Notes: generated by a model not told the origin, from the sequence alone. A stretch of 64,000 nt of DNA from Micromonospora_G sp040676775 (GCF_040676775.1 NZ_JBFAPP010000006.1:186001-250000); one strand, 5' to 3'. Positions 51,049-60,700 are shown, counted from the first letter of the stretch. Translations and numbers: made by a program.

Positions 51049-53268
51049 ATGACCCGATCAGAGACTCTGCCGACGAGCGCGGCGCCCGACGTACCCGAAA
51101 CCGCGCCGAGTGAGGCCGACCTGCCGGTGGCCGAGACCGCCGTGCCCCGGTCGCCGGCCTGGGTGCGACCGGCGCTGGCCGCGCTGCTGCTCGCGACCGC
51201 CCTGCTCTACCTGTGGGGACTGGGGGCCTCCGGCTGGGCAAACTCGTTCTACTCGGCCGCCGCCCAGGCCGGCTCGGCGAGCTGGGAGGCACTCTTCTAC
51301 GGCTCCTCGGACGCGGCCAACTCGATCACGGTGGACAAACCACCGGCGGCGATGTGGCTGATGGCCCTGTCCGTACGGATCTTCGGTCTGAACTCCTGGG
51401 CGATCCTCGTCCCGCAGGCGCTCGCCGGGGTCGCCTCGGTCGGCGTGCTCTTCGCCACCGTCCGACGCTGGTACGGTCCGGCCGCCGGCCTGCTCGCCGG
51501 TACGGTGCTCGCGCTCACCCCGGTCGCCACCCTGATGTTCCGGTTCAACAACCCCGACGCGCTGCTCGTGCTGCTGCTGGTGCTCGGCGCCTACGCCTGC
51601 GTACGGGCGGTCGAGACGGCGGCGACCCGGTGGATCGTGCTGGCCGGGGTGCTGGTCGGCTTCGGCTTCCTGACCAAGATGCTCCAGGCGTTCCTGGTGG
51701 TGCCGGTCTTCGCCGGGGTGTACCTGCTCGCCGCGCCGACCGGGGTCTGGCGTCGGATCCGGCAACTCCTGCTGGCCGGGCTCGGCCTGGTGGTTGCCGC
51801 CGGATGGTGGGTGGCGATCGTCGAACTCGTACCGGCGAGCGCCCGGCCGTACGTCGGCGGGTCGCAGGGCAACAGCATCCTCGAACTGACTCTCGGCTAC
51901 AACGGGCTGGGCCGGATCACCGGGGAACAGCCGGGCAGTGTCGGCGGCGGCGGTGGTCCGGGCGGTAACGGCGGCGGCTGGGGCGCCACCGGGTGGCTGC
52001 GGCTGTTCGGCTCCGACCTGGGTGGACAGATCGGCTGGCTGCTGCCGGCCGCGCTGCTGCTGCTCGTGGTCGGGCTGGTGGTCGCCGGACGCGTGCCGCG
52101 TACGGACCGGGGCCGGGCCGGATTCCTGATCTGGGGCGGGTGGCTGCTGGTCACCGGGGTCACCTTCAGCCTGATGCAGGGCATCTTCCACGCGTACTAC
52201 TCGGTTGCCCTGGCGCCGGCGGTGGCCGCGCTGGTCGGCATGGGTGCCACCGTGCTGTGGCGGCTGCGCGGGCACCGGGCCGCGCTGCCGGTGCTGGCCG
52301 GCGTGCTGGCGGTCACCGCCGGCTGGTCCTGGGTGCTGCTCGGCCGGAGCCCACAGTGGCAGTCGTGGCTGCGACCCACCGTGCTGATCGCCGGACTTGT
52401 CGCGGCGGTGCTGCTTGCCCTGCTCGGCTGGCTGACCGCGCGGGTGGCGGCAGGCCGGGCCTCCCGCTGGGCCGCCGCCGGGGTGCTGGCGATCGGCCTG
52501 CTCGCCGCCCTCGCCGGACCGCTCGGTTACTCGCTCGACACCGCGGCGACCGCGCACGCAGGTGCGATCCCGTCGGCCGGACCGGCCGTGACCGGCGGTG
52601 GCTTCGGCGGGCCGGGTGGGCGGGGTGGACCGGGCGGTGGCCGGATGCCCGGCGGCCCGTTCGCTGGCGGTGCCAACCAGGGCGCCTTCCCCGGCGGCGG
52701 TCCGGGTGGTGCCAACCAGGGTGCCGTGCCCGGCGGTGGCAACCAGGGTGCCGTGCCAGGTGGCGCCAATCAGGGCGGGTTCCCGGGCGGCGGCAACCAG
52801 GGTGGCTTCCCCGGTGGCGGCAACCAGGGCGTACCCGGTGTGCCGGGCGGGGCCGGGACACGCGGCGGCGCGCAGCGGGGTGGACCCGGTGGCGGCATGG
52901 GCGGGTTGCTCGACGCCCGTACGCCGAGTGCCGAGATGGTCGCGCTGCTGAAGCAGGACCGGGACGGGTACACCTGGGTCGCGGCGACGGTCGGCTCGAA
53001 CAACGCCGCCGGTTACCAGCTCGCCACCGGTGACCCGGTGATGCCGATCGGCGGCTTCAACGGCAGCGACCCGTCACCCACGCTCGCCCGGTTCCAGGAG
53101 TACGTACGAGCGGGGGAGATCCACTACTTCCTGGGTGGCTCGGGCTTCCGGGCCGACGGCGGCAGCCAGGACGCCCAGGAGATCGCCACCTGGGTCTCGG
53201 AGAACTTCACCGCCAGCACCGTCGACGGAACCACCGTCTACGACCTGAGCACCGGCCGGGAGGACTGA
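51049..53268 (+). CDS. GT39/ArnT-like integral membrane glycosyltransferase with Gly/Asn/Gln-rich repeats
   Basis: The 739-residue protein has a multi-spanning N-terminal GT-C region with NSFYSAAAQAG, the first-loop acidic/substrate pattern SITVDKPPAAMW and RFNNPDALLVLLL. It transfers a sugar from a polyprenyl-phosphate donor outside the membrane. A Gly-rich loop occurs at about 300-318. After the last membrane segment a repeat region of GGxNQGxxPGG units precedes a small C-terminal soluble domain (ARTPSAEMVALLKQDRDGYTW...). It belongs to the RR-HK operon and is directly followed by the GT2/GtrA gene, which probably makes its lipid-linked donor. Confidence 0.88.
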   Translation: MTRSETLPTSAAPDVPETAPSEADLPVAETAVPRSPAWVRPALAALLLATALLYLWGLGASGWANSFYSAAAQAGSASWEALFYGSSDAANSITVDKPPAAMWLMALSVRIFGLNSWAILVPQALAGVASVGVLFATVRRWYGPAAGLLAGTVLALTPVATLMFRFNNPDALLVLLLVLGAYACVRAVETAATRWIVLAGVLVGFGFLTKMLQAFLVVPVFAGVYLLAAPTGVWRRIRQLLLAGLGLVVAAGWWVAIVELVPASARPYVGGSQGNSILELTLGYNGLGRITGEQPGSVGGGGGPGGNGGGWGATGWLRLFGSDLGGQIGWLLPAALLLLVVGLVVAGRVPRTDRGRAGFLIWGGWLLVTGVTFSLMQGIFHAYYSVALAPAVAALVGMGATVLWRLRGHRAALPVLAGVLAVTAGWSWVLLGRSPQWQSWLRPTVLIAGLVAAVLLALLGWLTARVAAGRASRWAAAGVLAIGLLAALAGPLGYSLDTAATAHAGAIPSAGPAVTGGGFGGPGGRGGPGGGRMPGGPFAGGANQGAFPGGGPGGANQGAVPGGGNQGAVPGGANQGGFPGGGNQGGFPGGGNQGVPGVPGGAGTRGGAQRGGPGGGMGGLLDARTPSAEMVALLKQDRDGYTWVAATVGSNNAAGYQLATGDPVMPIGGFNGSDPSPTLARFQEYVRAGEIHYFLGGSGFRADGGSQDAQEIATWVSENFTASTVDGTTVYDLSTGRED
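52664..52850. repeat. Gly/Asn/Gln repeat region in the GT39-like gene
   Basis: About seven degenerate units encoding GG(G/A)NQG(A/G)(F/V)PGG. Unit length varies (24-36 bp), always in frame. It forms a low-complexity linker between the membrane part and the C-terminal soluble domain. Coordinates are approximate. Confidence 0.8.
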
Positions 53269-53271
53269 GCC

Positions 53272-54540
53272 GTGACGACCTCCATCGCCCCGTCGTCGCT
53301 ACCCGACCACCGGGCAGCCGAACGACCCGTTGCCGTACTGGACGTGGTCATCCCGGTCTACAACGAGGAAACCGACCTCGCCCCGTGCGTACGAAGGCTG
53401 CACGCGTACCTGACGGAGTCGTTCCCGTACCCGTTCCGGATCACGATCGCGGACAACGCCAGTGTGGACGGCACCCTGGTGGTAGCCCGTGAGCTGGCGG
53501 AGGTGTTGCCGGGTGTCGGCGTACTCCATCTCGACCGCAAGGGTCGCGGCCTGGCCCTGCGGTCGGCCTGGTCCGGGTCGGACGCCCCGGTCCTGGCCTA
53601 CATGGACGTCGACCTCTCCACCGACCTGGCCGCGCTGCTGCCGCTGGTGGCACCGCTGATCTCGGGTCACTCGGACCTCGCCATCGGTACCCGGCTCGGA
53701 CGCGGCTCCCGGGTGGTCCGGGGCGCCAAACGGGAGATCATCTCGCGGGGATACAACCTGCTGCTGCGCGGCACCCTCGCCGCCCGGTTCTCCGACGCCC
53801 AGTGCGGCTTCAAGGCCATCCGTCGCGACGTCGCCGACCGGCTGCTGCCGCTGGTACGCGACACCGGCTGGTTCTTCGACACCGAACTGCTGGTGCTGGC
53901 CCAACGGGCCGGACTGCGCATCCACGAGGTTCCGGTCGACTGGGTGGACGACCCGGACAGCCGCGTCGACATCATCCCCACCGCCCTGGCCGACCTGCGC
54001 GGCATCTGGCGCCTGGCCACCGGGGCGATACCCCTGACCGAGGTACGCGCCCAGCTCGGCCGAGCCCCGCTCACCGCCCCGAGCGGGGCGGTACCAGCCG
54101 GCCTGCCCCGGCAACTGGTCCGGTTCGCCGCCGTCGGCATCGCCAGCACCCTCGCCTACATCGCGCTGTACGCGTTGCTGCGTACCGGGATCGGCGCGCA
54201 GCCGGCGAACCTGCTGGCGCTGCTCGTCACCGCGGTGGCGAACACCGCCGCGAACCGGCGGCTCACCTTCGGCATCAGCGGCCGGCGTCACGTCGCCCGG
54301 CACCATCTCCAAGGGCTGTTGGTGTTCGCCGTCGGTATCGGGCTCACCAGCGGGGCGCTTGCGCTGCTGCCCCGCCTGGTCGCCCATCCACCCCGCTCGG
54401 TGGAGCTGCTCGTCCTGGTCGGAGCGAACCTCGTCGCTACGGTGGTGCGGTTCCTGCTGCTGCGGATCTGGCTGTTCCACCGCCGACCGACCAGCGTGAG
54501 CCCCTGGCGCAGCCCCCGCAGCCTTCCCGGAGGCATTTGA
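53272..54540 (+). CDS. GT2 polyprenyl-phosphate glycosyltransferase fused to GtrA-like membrane domain
   Basis: The 422-residue protein starts with a dolichol-phosphate-mannose-synthase-like GT2 domain (VVIPVYNEETDL, ADNASVDGT, DVDLSTD with the metal-binding DxD-type aspartates, and FSDAQCGFKA). From about residue 275 a four-segment GtrA-like domain follows (QLVRFAAVGIASTLAYIALYALL, NTAANRRLTF). It would make and possibly flip a polyprenyl-phosphate sugar used by the upstream GT39-like enzyme. The GTG start is 3 bp after that gene's stop. Confidence 0.92.
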   Translation: MTTSIAPSSLPDHRAAERPVAVLDVVIPVYNEETDLAPCVRRLHAYLTESFPYPFRITIADNASVDGTLVVARELAEVLPGVGVLHLDRKGRGLALRSAWSGSDAPVLAYMDVDLSTDLAALLPLVAPLISGHSDLAIGTRLGRGSRVVRGAKREIISRGYNLLLRGTLAARFSDAQCGFKAIRRDVADRLLPLVRDTGWFFDTELLVLAQRAGLRIHEVPVDWVDDPDSRVDIIPTALADLRGIWRLATGAIPLTEVRAQLGRAPLTAPSGAVPAGLPRQLVRFAAVGIASTLAYIALYALLRTGIGAQPANLLALLVTAVANTAANRRLTFGISGRRHVARHHLQGLLVFAVGIGLTSGALALLPRLVAHPPRSVELLVLVGANLVATVVRFLLLRIWLFHRRPTSVSPWRSPRSLPGGI

Positions 54541-54684
54541 TCGACGCCGATACGATGCCGCCGGGTGGCTACGGGTGAAGGCGGTCTCCCTCTTCCTCGT
54601 CGTGTTCGACCCGCGCGTGTGGTGCACCGCCGACCGGCCGCTGAGGAGGACCGGCCGGCCGGCGGCGAGTGTGGGGCGCCCCGG

Positions 54685-55704
54685 TCAGCCGACGGCTGTC
54701 GCGGTCGCCTGGGCCTCCTCGGCGAAGTGGCAGGCCACGGTCCGGTCCGAGGCGTCCTCGAGGCGCCGGGCGACCGGCTGCTCGGCGGCGCACCGGTCCT
54801 GGGCGAAGCGGCAGCGGGTGTGGAAGCGGCAGCCGGTGGGCGGGTTGGCCGGGCTGGGTGGGTCGCCGATCAGCATGATCCGGTCGCCGAGTTTGCGCCG
54901 GTTGCGGTCCACGACGGGAGCCGCCGACAGCAGCGCCTGGGTGTACGGGTGGGCCGGGGCGTCGTACACGGTGGTGGTGTCGCCGATTTCGGCGAGCCGA
55001 CCCAGGTACATCACGGCGGTGCGGTCCGCCACGTGCCGGACCACCGACAGGTCGTGCGCGATGAACAGCAGCGCGATGTTCATCCGCCGCTGCAGGTCGC
55101 GCAGCAGGTTGACCACCTGCGCCTGGACCGACATGTCCAGCGCGGATACCGGCTCGTCGCAGACCAGCACCTCGGGGTCGAGGGCGAGCGCCCGGGCGAT
55201 GCCGATGCGCTGGCGCTGTCCGCCGGAGAACTGGTGCGGGTAGCGGTGCATCAACTCGGGCGCGAGGTTGACCAGGCCGAGCAGCTCGGCGACCCGGTCG
55301 CGGCGGGCCGCGTCGCTGGTCACCTGCTTGTGTACGACCAGCGGCTCGCCGATCAGTTCGAGCACGCTCATCCTGGGGTCCAACGAGGTGTACGGGTCCT
55401 GGAAGACCATCTGCACCTGCCGGCGCAACAGCCGCCGGTCGCGTCCCCGTACCCGGGTGACGTCGCGGCCGTGGATCTCGATGCTGCCGGAGTCCGGCCG
55501 CTCCAGTCCGACCAGCATCCGGGCCAGCGTCGACTTGCCGCAGCCGGACTCGCCGACGATGCCGAGCGATTCGCCGGCGTGCAGCCGCAGGCTCACCCCG
55601 TCGACGGCACTGACCCGCGACTTGCGCATCCCGGACCGACCGGTGGCGAAGGTCTTGTGCAGGTCCCGGGCGTCGAGCACCAGGTCACCCGGAGACGGTG
55701 GCAT
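54685..55704 (-). CDS. Oligopeptide/dipeptide ABC transporter ATPase (OppF/DppF type)
   Basis: The 339-residue ATPase has Walker A GESGCGKST (51-59), the signature FSGGQRQRIGIARAL, Walker B LVCDEPVSALD and the C-terminal oligopeptide-ABC extension with the cysteines of CRFHTRCRFAQDRC. It powers import of peptides with the partner ATPase and the divergently encoded permeases and binding protein. GAGGAGG precedes the ATG, which lies inside the end of the upstream ATPase gene (20-bp overlap). Confidence 0.95.
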   Translation of the reverse strand: MPPSPGDLVLDARDLHKTFATGRSGMRKSRVSAVDGVSLRLHAGESLGIVGESGCGKSTLARMLVGLERPDSGSIEIHGRDVTRVRGRDRRLLRRQVQMVFQDPYTSLDPRMSVLELIGEPLVVHKQVTSDAARRDRVAELLGLVNLAPELMHRYPHQFSGGQRQRIGIARALALDPEVLVCDEPVSALDMSVQAQVVNLLRDLQRRMNIALLFIAHDLSVVRHVADRTAVMYLGRLAEIGDTTTVYDAPAHPYTQALLSAAPVVDRNRRKLGDRIMLIGDPPSPANPPTGCRFHTRCRFAQDRCAAEQPVARRLEDASDRTVACHFAEEAQATATAVG

Positions 55705-56686
55705 GGAGCACCTCCTCGCTGCGGTGGCAGGCCGCGGTACGGCCGGCGGATACGACGGTGAGCGCGGGGCGCTCGGTACGGCAGCGGTCGACCACCCGCG
55801 CGCAGCGGGGGTGGAACGGGCAGCCGCCGGGCTGGTGGGCGGGGCTGGGTGGGCTGCCGGGAATGGCGTACAGCTCCTGGCCTCGGTGTTCGGCCTGGGG
55901 CACCGAGCGCAGCAGCGCCTCGGTGTAGGGGTGTGACGGTCGGCTGAGCAGGTCGTCGGCGCTGCCGGCCTCGACCACGCGGCCGGCGTACATGACCATC
56001 ACCCGGTCGGCGACCTCGGAGACCACTCCCAGGTCGTGGGTGATGAGCAGGACCGCCATGTTCAGGTCGCGGCGCAGTTCGTCGAGGAGTTCGAGGATCT
56101 GCGCCTGCACGGTCACGTCGAGCGCGGTAGTCGGCTCGTCGGCGATGACGAGTTCGGGGCGGAGCGCGATCGCCATCGCGATCAGGATGCGCTGGCGCAT
56201 GCCGCCGGAGAACTGGTGCGGGTAGTCGTCGACCCGGCTGGACGGGGCCGGGATGCCGACCTGGCCGAGCAGCTCGATCGCCGATGCCCGAGCCTGCTTG
56301 CGGGACACCTGCCGGTGGGTGCGGAACAGCTCGCCGAGCTGGTCTCCGATGGACAGCACCGGGTTCAGCGCGGAGAGCGCGTCCTGGAAGACCATGCTCA
56401 TCCGGTTGCCCAGGACTTCCCGGCGTTGCCGCTGGGGCAGCGCGAGCAGGTCGGTGTCGCCGAGCCGGAGGCGGTCGGCGGTGACGGTGGCGTTGGGGGC
56501 GGAGAGCCCCATCATCGCGCGGGCGGCGGCGGACTTGCCGGAGCCGGATTCGCCGAGCAGGGCCACCAGTTCGCCGGGTGCCACGTCGAGGTCGACGTCG
56601 ACGACAGCGGGGACGGGTCCACGGCGGGTGCCGAACGTTACCGAGAGGCCGCGTACGTGCAACGCGGCGTCGGGCGGGTGACGCAT
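55685..56686 (-). CDS. Oligopeptide/dipeptide ABC transporter ATPase (OppD/DppD type)
   Basis: The 333-residue ATPase has Walker A GESGSGKS (45-52), signature FSGGMRQRI, Walker B LVIADEPTTALD and the Cys-containing C-terminal extension (CPFHPRCARVVDRC). GGGAGGAA precedes the ATG. It is first in the leftward two-gene operon and divergent from the dipeptidase gene across a 247-bp region with two palindromes. Confidence 0.95.
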   Translation of the reverse strand: MRHPPDAALHVRGLSVTFGTRRGPVPAVVDVDLDVAPGELVALLGESGSGKSAAARAMMGLSAPNATVTADRLRLGDTDLLALPQRQRREVLGNRMSMVFQDALSALNPVLSIGDQLGELFRTHRQVSRKQARASAIELLGQVGIPAPSSRVDDYPHQFSGGMRQRILIAMAIALRPELVIADEPTTALDVTVQAQILELLDELRRDLNMAVLLITHDLGVVSEVADRVMVMYAGRVVEAGSADDLLSRPSHPYTEALLRSVPQAEHRGQELYAIPGSPPSPAHQPGGCPFHPRCARVVDRCRTERPALTVVSAGRTAACHRSEEVLHATVSG

Positions 56687-56726
56687 GTGTTTCCTCCCGG
56701 TAAATCAAGTGGACGCTTCTGCCCGT

Positions 56727-56746
56727 AGCTAGCTCAATGGCTAGCT
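56727..56746. promoter_or_regulatory. Inverted repeat in the divergent peptide-locus promoter (site 1)
   Basis: AGCTAGC and GCTAGCT arms (7 bp, perfect) with a 6-bp spacer, 41 bp upstream of the leftward ATPase gene. It is a candidate operator. Confidence 0.6.
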
Positions 56747-56792
56747 GTTCTGCCCGTTCTTCTTTTGCATCTTGACTTCCGTGCCGGATTAT

Positions 56793-56805
56793 TGCAAGCC
56801 TTGCA
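56793..56805. promoter_or_regulatory. Palindrome in the divergent peptide-locus promoter (site 2)
   Basis: TGCAAG-C-CTTGCA is a 13-bp odd palindrome. Its size and AT-flanked position would suit a Lrp/AsnC-family site, and such a regulator is encoded at the end of the rightward operon. This is inference. Confidence 0.55.
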
Positions 56806-56933
56806 TGGGTCGCCCCGGCCGCGGATTTTCCGGCCGGAGCGGCGACCGCATCGCGACATCACCAATCGGCAGTGCAACGACACGGAGTGTCACTGAAAAG
56901 CGGCATTCCGGGGTCACGAAGAAAGGGGCTTTG

Positions 56934-58142
56934 ATGCTTGACAGCGCAAAGCGATACACCGGTTACACCGCGTATGACTACCTGGAGCCGGGCAAGGACT
57001 ACAAGATCTTCAAGTACGCCGAACAGATCAGCCGCGTCCCCGCCTACCAGGGACTGGAGCTGTCGGACAGCCAGCGAGAACGGACCGTTCGGCTACTCAC
57101 CGACGAAATCGTGATCTCGTTGCACGACCACGTCCAGGTCTTCCCCGAGGACATGGGCCAGCTCCGCGAACACATCCGGCAGGGCCGCGAACCCACCGGC
57201 TACCAGGGCCTGGCGCGCTCCGGCATGACCGCGGTCTTCGACAACGGCATGGACGGCACCTGTTGCATCTCCAGCGACGCCGGCTGGAAGTACCAGGACG
57301 TCCTGTTCGACCTCGGCGTACGCATGGCCGACCTGGCCCACCAGGACTACGTCATCAAGGCCGAGTCGCTGCGCGACATCCACCGGGCGCACGAGACCGG
57401 GCGGCTCGCCCACGTCTTCGCGCTCGAGGCGGCCACCCCGATCGAGAACGAGGTAGACCGCCTCGACGTGCTGTACGGCTTCGGCGTACGGCAGATCGGC
57501 ATCGCCTACTCCGAGGCCAACTACCTCGGCAGCGGGCTCAAGGAGCGGGGCGACGGCGGCCTGACGTACTTCGGTGAGCGGGCCGTGGAGCGGATGAACA
57601 AGCTCGGCTTCGCCATCGACATCTCGCACTCCGGTGACCGCACCGCGCTGGACGTCATCAACTACTCCACCAAGCCGGTCCTGATCACCCACTGCGGTTC
57701 GCGCGAGGTGTGGCCGACCAACCGGATGAAGCCGGACGCCCTGATCAAGGCGTGTGCCGAGCGCGGCGGCGTGATCGGGATCGAAGCGGCCCCGCACACC
57801 ACCCTGTCCGAGGCGCACCCGAACCACTCGCTCGAGTCGGTGATGGACCACTTCACCCACCTGGTCGACAAGATCGGCATCGACCACGTGACGTTCGGCC
57901 CGGACACCCTCTTCGGTGACCACGTCGGCCTGCACACGGCCTTCTCGGGCAACCTGTCCATCTCCCAGGCGCACGGCCATGTCGAGCACCCGAAGGTGGA
58001 GTACGTCGACGGCCTGGAGAACCCGGCCGAGTGTTTCTACAACATCATCGGATGGCTGGTCAGCCACGACTACTCGGACGACGAGATCCGCAAGGTCGTG
58101 GGCGGCAACACCATCCGCGTTCTCGAGGAGGTCTGGGTCTAG
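56934..58142 (+). CDS. M19 membrane-type dipeptidase (renal dipeptidase family)
   Basis: The 402-residue zinc enzyme would cleave dipeptides in the cytoplasm, as no signal peptide is visible. Candidate metal ligands are His64 and His66 (SLHDH), Glu165 (ALEAATP), His232 (DISHSGD) and His253 (ITHCGSR). All match the expected order, although the first motif is HxH where many members have HxD. The ATG at 56934 with AAAGGGG five bases upstream is preferred over earlier in-frame starts. It is first in the rightward peptide operon, and the binding-protein ATG follows its stop directly. Confidence 0.9.
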   Translation: MLDSAKRYTGYTAYDYLEPGKDYKIFKYAEQISRVPAYQGLELSDSQRERTVRLLTDEIVISLHDHVQVFPEDMGQLREHIRQGREPTGYQGLARSGMTAVFDNGMDGTCCISSDAGWKYQDVLFDLGVRMADLAHQDYVIKAESLRDIHRAHETGRLAHVFALEAATPIENEVDRLDVLYGFGVRQIGIAYSEANYLGSGLKERGDGGLTYFGERAVERMNKLGFAIDISHSGDRTALDVINYSTKPVLITHCGSREVWPTNRMKPDALIKACAERGGVIGIEAAPHTTLSEAHPNHSLESVMDHFTHLVDKIGIDHVTFGPDTLFGDHVGLHTAFSGNLSISQAHGHVEHPKVEYVDGLENPAECFYNIIGWLVSHDYSDDEIRKVVGGNTIRVLEEVWV

Positions 58143-59729
58143 ATGCGTGTTCGTACACCCCTCATCGCGGTCTCCGCCCTCGCGCTGGCGGCCACGGTTG
58201 CCGCCTGCGGACCGTCCGCACCGTCGAAGACGGCCGACGGCGGCAGCGACGCGACACTCACCATCGCCACCACCACAGACGTGGTCAACTTCAACCCGCT
58301 GGTCGGCAACAGCCGTACCGACAACTGGATCACCAGCCTGATGTACCCGCGGCTGCTGACCATCGACGCCAACGGCGCCAAGCAGCCGTACCTGGCCAAG
58401 TCGTTCGGTTACACCGACCCGACCACCGGCTACTACGAGCTGCGCGACGACATGAAGTGGAGCGACGGCAAGCCGGTCACCGCCAGCGACGTCGCGTACA
58501 CGATCAACGCGATCCTCAAGGACAAGCCGGCCGGCAACACCACCTACGGCCAGTTGGTCAACGTCGACTCGGCCTCGGCACCGTCGCCGACCCGGGTCGA
58601 GCTGAAGCTCAAGACCCCGGACTCCACCGTGGTCAGCGAGGCCGGCTTCTGGATGAACGTGGTCCCGCAGCACGTCTTCGAGCCGGCCGGCAGCGTGGCG
58701 AACTTCCCCAACAACAGCAACTGGGTCAGCGCCGGACCGTACAAGCTGACCAGCTTCGCCAAGGGGCAGAACTACACCCTGGAGCGGGTCACCCCGTACC
58801 CGTTCGCGCCGAACGGCACCCCGACCGTGGCGAAGATCGTCTACCGGGTCTACCCGGACGTCAACACCGAGATCCTCGCGCTGAAGAACGGCGACGTGGA
58901 CCTGATCGCCAACGCCCTGCCGCCGGCACAGGTGAAGAACCTCCAGAGCGCCAGCGGGATCAAGGTCGAGGAGGTGCCCGGTCTCGGCTACGCGCACATG
59001 ACGTACAACATGAAGCGCAAGCCGCTGGACAACGTCAAGGTCCGCCAGGCGCTGGCACACGCCGTCGACTACAACGCGATCCGTTCGGTGGTGCTCCAGG
59101 GCCAGGCGGTCAGCACCGGCTCCAGCCCGATCCCGCCGGTACTCAAGGAGTTCGTCGACCCGTCGCTGGAGGAGTACAACTTCGACCCGAACCTGTCGAA
59201 GCAACTGCTCGCCGAGGCCGGTTACGGAGCCGGCAAGACCCTCACGCTGTCGATGATCTACTCCCTGCAGGACGCGGTCACCTCCCAGTGGGCGACCATC
59301 GTCAAGGACGACGCGGCCAAGGCCGGCATCACCATCAACCTGCAGGGCATGGACCGCAACACGTACCTGGCCAAGACGGCCGCCGGTGAGTACGACATCT
59401 ACGCCGGCAACTTCGCCATCATGGACGACCCGACCACCAACATGGCGCTGACCTACCTGCCCGGCGGTGCGATCAACTACTCGCTGGTCGACGACCCGGC
59501 GCTGAACGAACTGATCACCAAGGCGCAGGCCAGCACCGACAAGGCCGAGCAGAAGTCGCTCGCCCAGCAGGCCGCGAAGATCGTCCACGCCAACGTGTAC
59601 GACAACGTGATGTACATGCAGAACCTCTACTTCGCCCACAGCGACAAGTGGAGTGGTTTCGTGATCAAGCCCAGTGAGCTGCTCTCCGTAGTGGATCCGC
59701 AGTCCCTGGCCAACGTGACGAAGAGCTGA
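58143..59729 (+). CDS. Peptide ABC transporter substrate-binding lipoprotein (SBP family 5)
   Basis: The 528-residue protein has a lipoprotein signal (TVAAC, Cys22). The mature part shows the family 5 pattern: VVNFNPLVGN, LAKSFGYTD, YYELRDDMKWSDGKPVTASDVAYT and KPLDNVKVRQALAHAVDY. It captures oligopeptides outside the membrane and delivers them to the two downstream permeases. Its ATG abuts the dipeptidase stop, so translation is probably coupled. Confidence 0.94.
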   Translation: MRVRTPLIAVSALALAATVAACGPSAPSKTADGGSDATLTIATTTDVVNFNPLVGNSRTDNWITSLMYPRLLTIDANGAKQPYLAKSFGYTDPTTGYYELRDDMKWSDGKPVTASDVAYTINAILKDKPAGNTTYGQLVNVDSASAPSPTRVELKLKTPDSTVVSEAGFWMNVVPQHVFEPAGSVANFPNNSNWVSAGPYKLTSFAKGQNYTLERVTPYPFAPNGTPTVAKIVYRVYPDVNTEILALKNGDVDLIANALPPAQVKNLQSASGIKVEEVPGLGYAHMTYNMKRKPLDNVKVRQALAHAVDYNAIRSVVLQGQAVSTGSSPIPPVLKEFVDPSLEEYNFDPNLSKQLLAEAGYGAGKTLTLSMIYSLQDAVTSQWATIVKDDAAKAGITINLQGMDRNTYLAKTAAGEYDIYAGNFAIMDDPTTNMALTYLPGGAINYSLVDDPALNELITKAQASTDKAEQKSLAQQAAKIVHANVYDNVMYMQNLYFAHSDKWSGFVIKPSELLSVVDPQSLANVTKS

Positions 59730-59734
59730 CGCCG

Positions 59735-60700
59735 ATGCCTCAGGTTGTCCGATTCGCGGTGCGCAGACTGGGTAGGGGAGTGCTGACCCTGTGGTTCGCT
59801 GCCACGGTCACCTTCCTCCTGCTCCGGCTGCTGCCGGGTGACCCCGCGCTGGCGGTGGCCAGCCCGAACATGACTCCGGAAGCGCGCCAGATCCTGCTGC
59901 ACCAGTACGGTCTGGACCAGCCGCTGCTCGCCCAGTACGGCAAGTACCTGTGGCAGCTGCTGCACGGCAACCTGGGGATCTCGTTCACCCAGCAGATCTC
60001 GGTCACGGACGTGCTCCTGGAGCGCCTACCGTGGACCCTGCTGCTGACCATCTCGTCACTCGTGGTGACGGTCGCCGTCGGCATCCCCCTGGGGGTGCTG
60101 GCGGCGACCCGCCCACGCGGCCTACTGGACCGCCTGGTCCAGGTGGGCGGCGTGACCGGGCAGTCGCTGTTCGTCCCGAGCGTGGGCATCTTCCTGCTCT
60201 TCGTCTTCGGGCTGCAACTGCACTGGCTGCCCATCGGCGGCGCGTACAGCCCCGGGATCTACGGCGCCGCCTGGTACGGCGACGTCGCCCTGCACCTGGT
60301 CCTGCCCTGCTTCAGCCTGGTCCTGGTGCAACTCGGCTCGTACGTGCTCACCCTGCGCTCCACCCTGATCGAATCCCTCGGCGAGGACTACTGCGTACTC
60401 GCCCGGGCCAAGGGTCTGCCCAACCGGAAGGTGGTGTGGAAGCACGGGCTGCGCAACGCGCTGCTGCCCACCACCACGCTGGTCGGCCTGCAGCTCGGCT
60501 TCCTGGTCGGCGGGGCGGTGTTGACCGAGACGGTCTTCGCCTACCCGGGCATCGGCCGGGGTATCTACGAGGCGGTGACCCAGCTCGACTTCCCGGTCCT
60601 CCAGGGCGCGTTCGTGCTGCTGGCCGCCACCGTCGTGGTCGCCAACGTGCTGACCGACCTGGCCTACGGACTGCTCGACCCGAGAGTGAGGACGGCATGA
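59735..60700 (+). CDS. Peptide ABC transporter permease (DppB type)
   Basis: The 321-residue inner-membrane protein has six segments, LLRLLPGDPALAVASPNMTPEARQIL near the start and the cytoplasmic EAA-like loop EDYCVLARAKGLPNRKVVWKHGLRNALLP, typical of DppB/OppB. The gene begins 5 bp after the binding-protein stop and its own stop overlaps the next start as ATGA. Confidence 0.95.
   Translation: MPQVVRFAVRRLGRGVLTLWFAATVTFLLLRLLPGDPALAVASPNMTPEARQILLHQYGLDQPLLAQYGKYLWQLLHGNLGISFTQQISVTDVLLERLPWTLLLTISSLVVTVAVGIPLGVLAATRPRGLLDRLVQVGGVTGQSLFVPSVGIFLLFVFGLQLHWLPIGGAYSPGIYGAAWYGDVALHLVLPCFSLVLVQLGSYVLTLRSTLIESLGEDYCVLARAKGLPNRKVVWKHGLRNALLPTTTLVGLQLGFLVGGAVLTETVFAYPGIGRGIYEAVTQLDFPVLQGAFVLLAATVVVANVLTDLAYGLLDPRVRTA

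Noticed and set aside
56725..56750. tRNA-like stretch TAGCTCAATGGCTAGC
   Set aside because: It resembles a tRNA D-arm, but no acceptor stem, anticodon arm or T-arm can be built around it. The inverted repeat explains it better.
57093..59639. An 848-codon open frame on the minus strand
   Set aside because: It is antisense to the dipeptidase and binding-protein genes, both certain.
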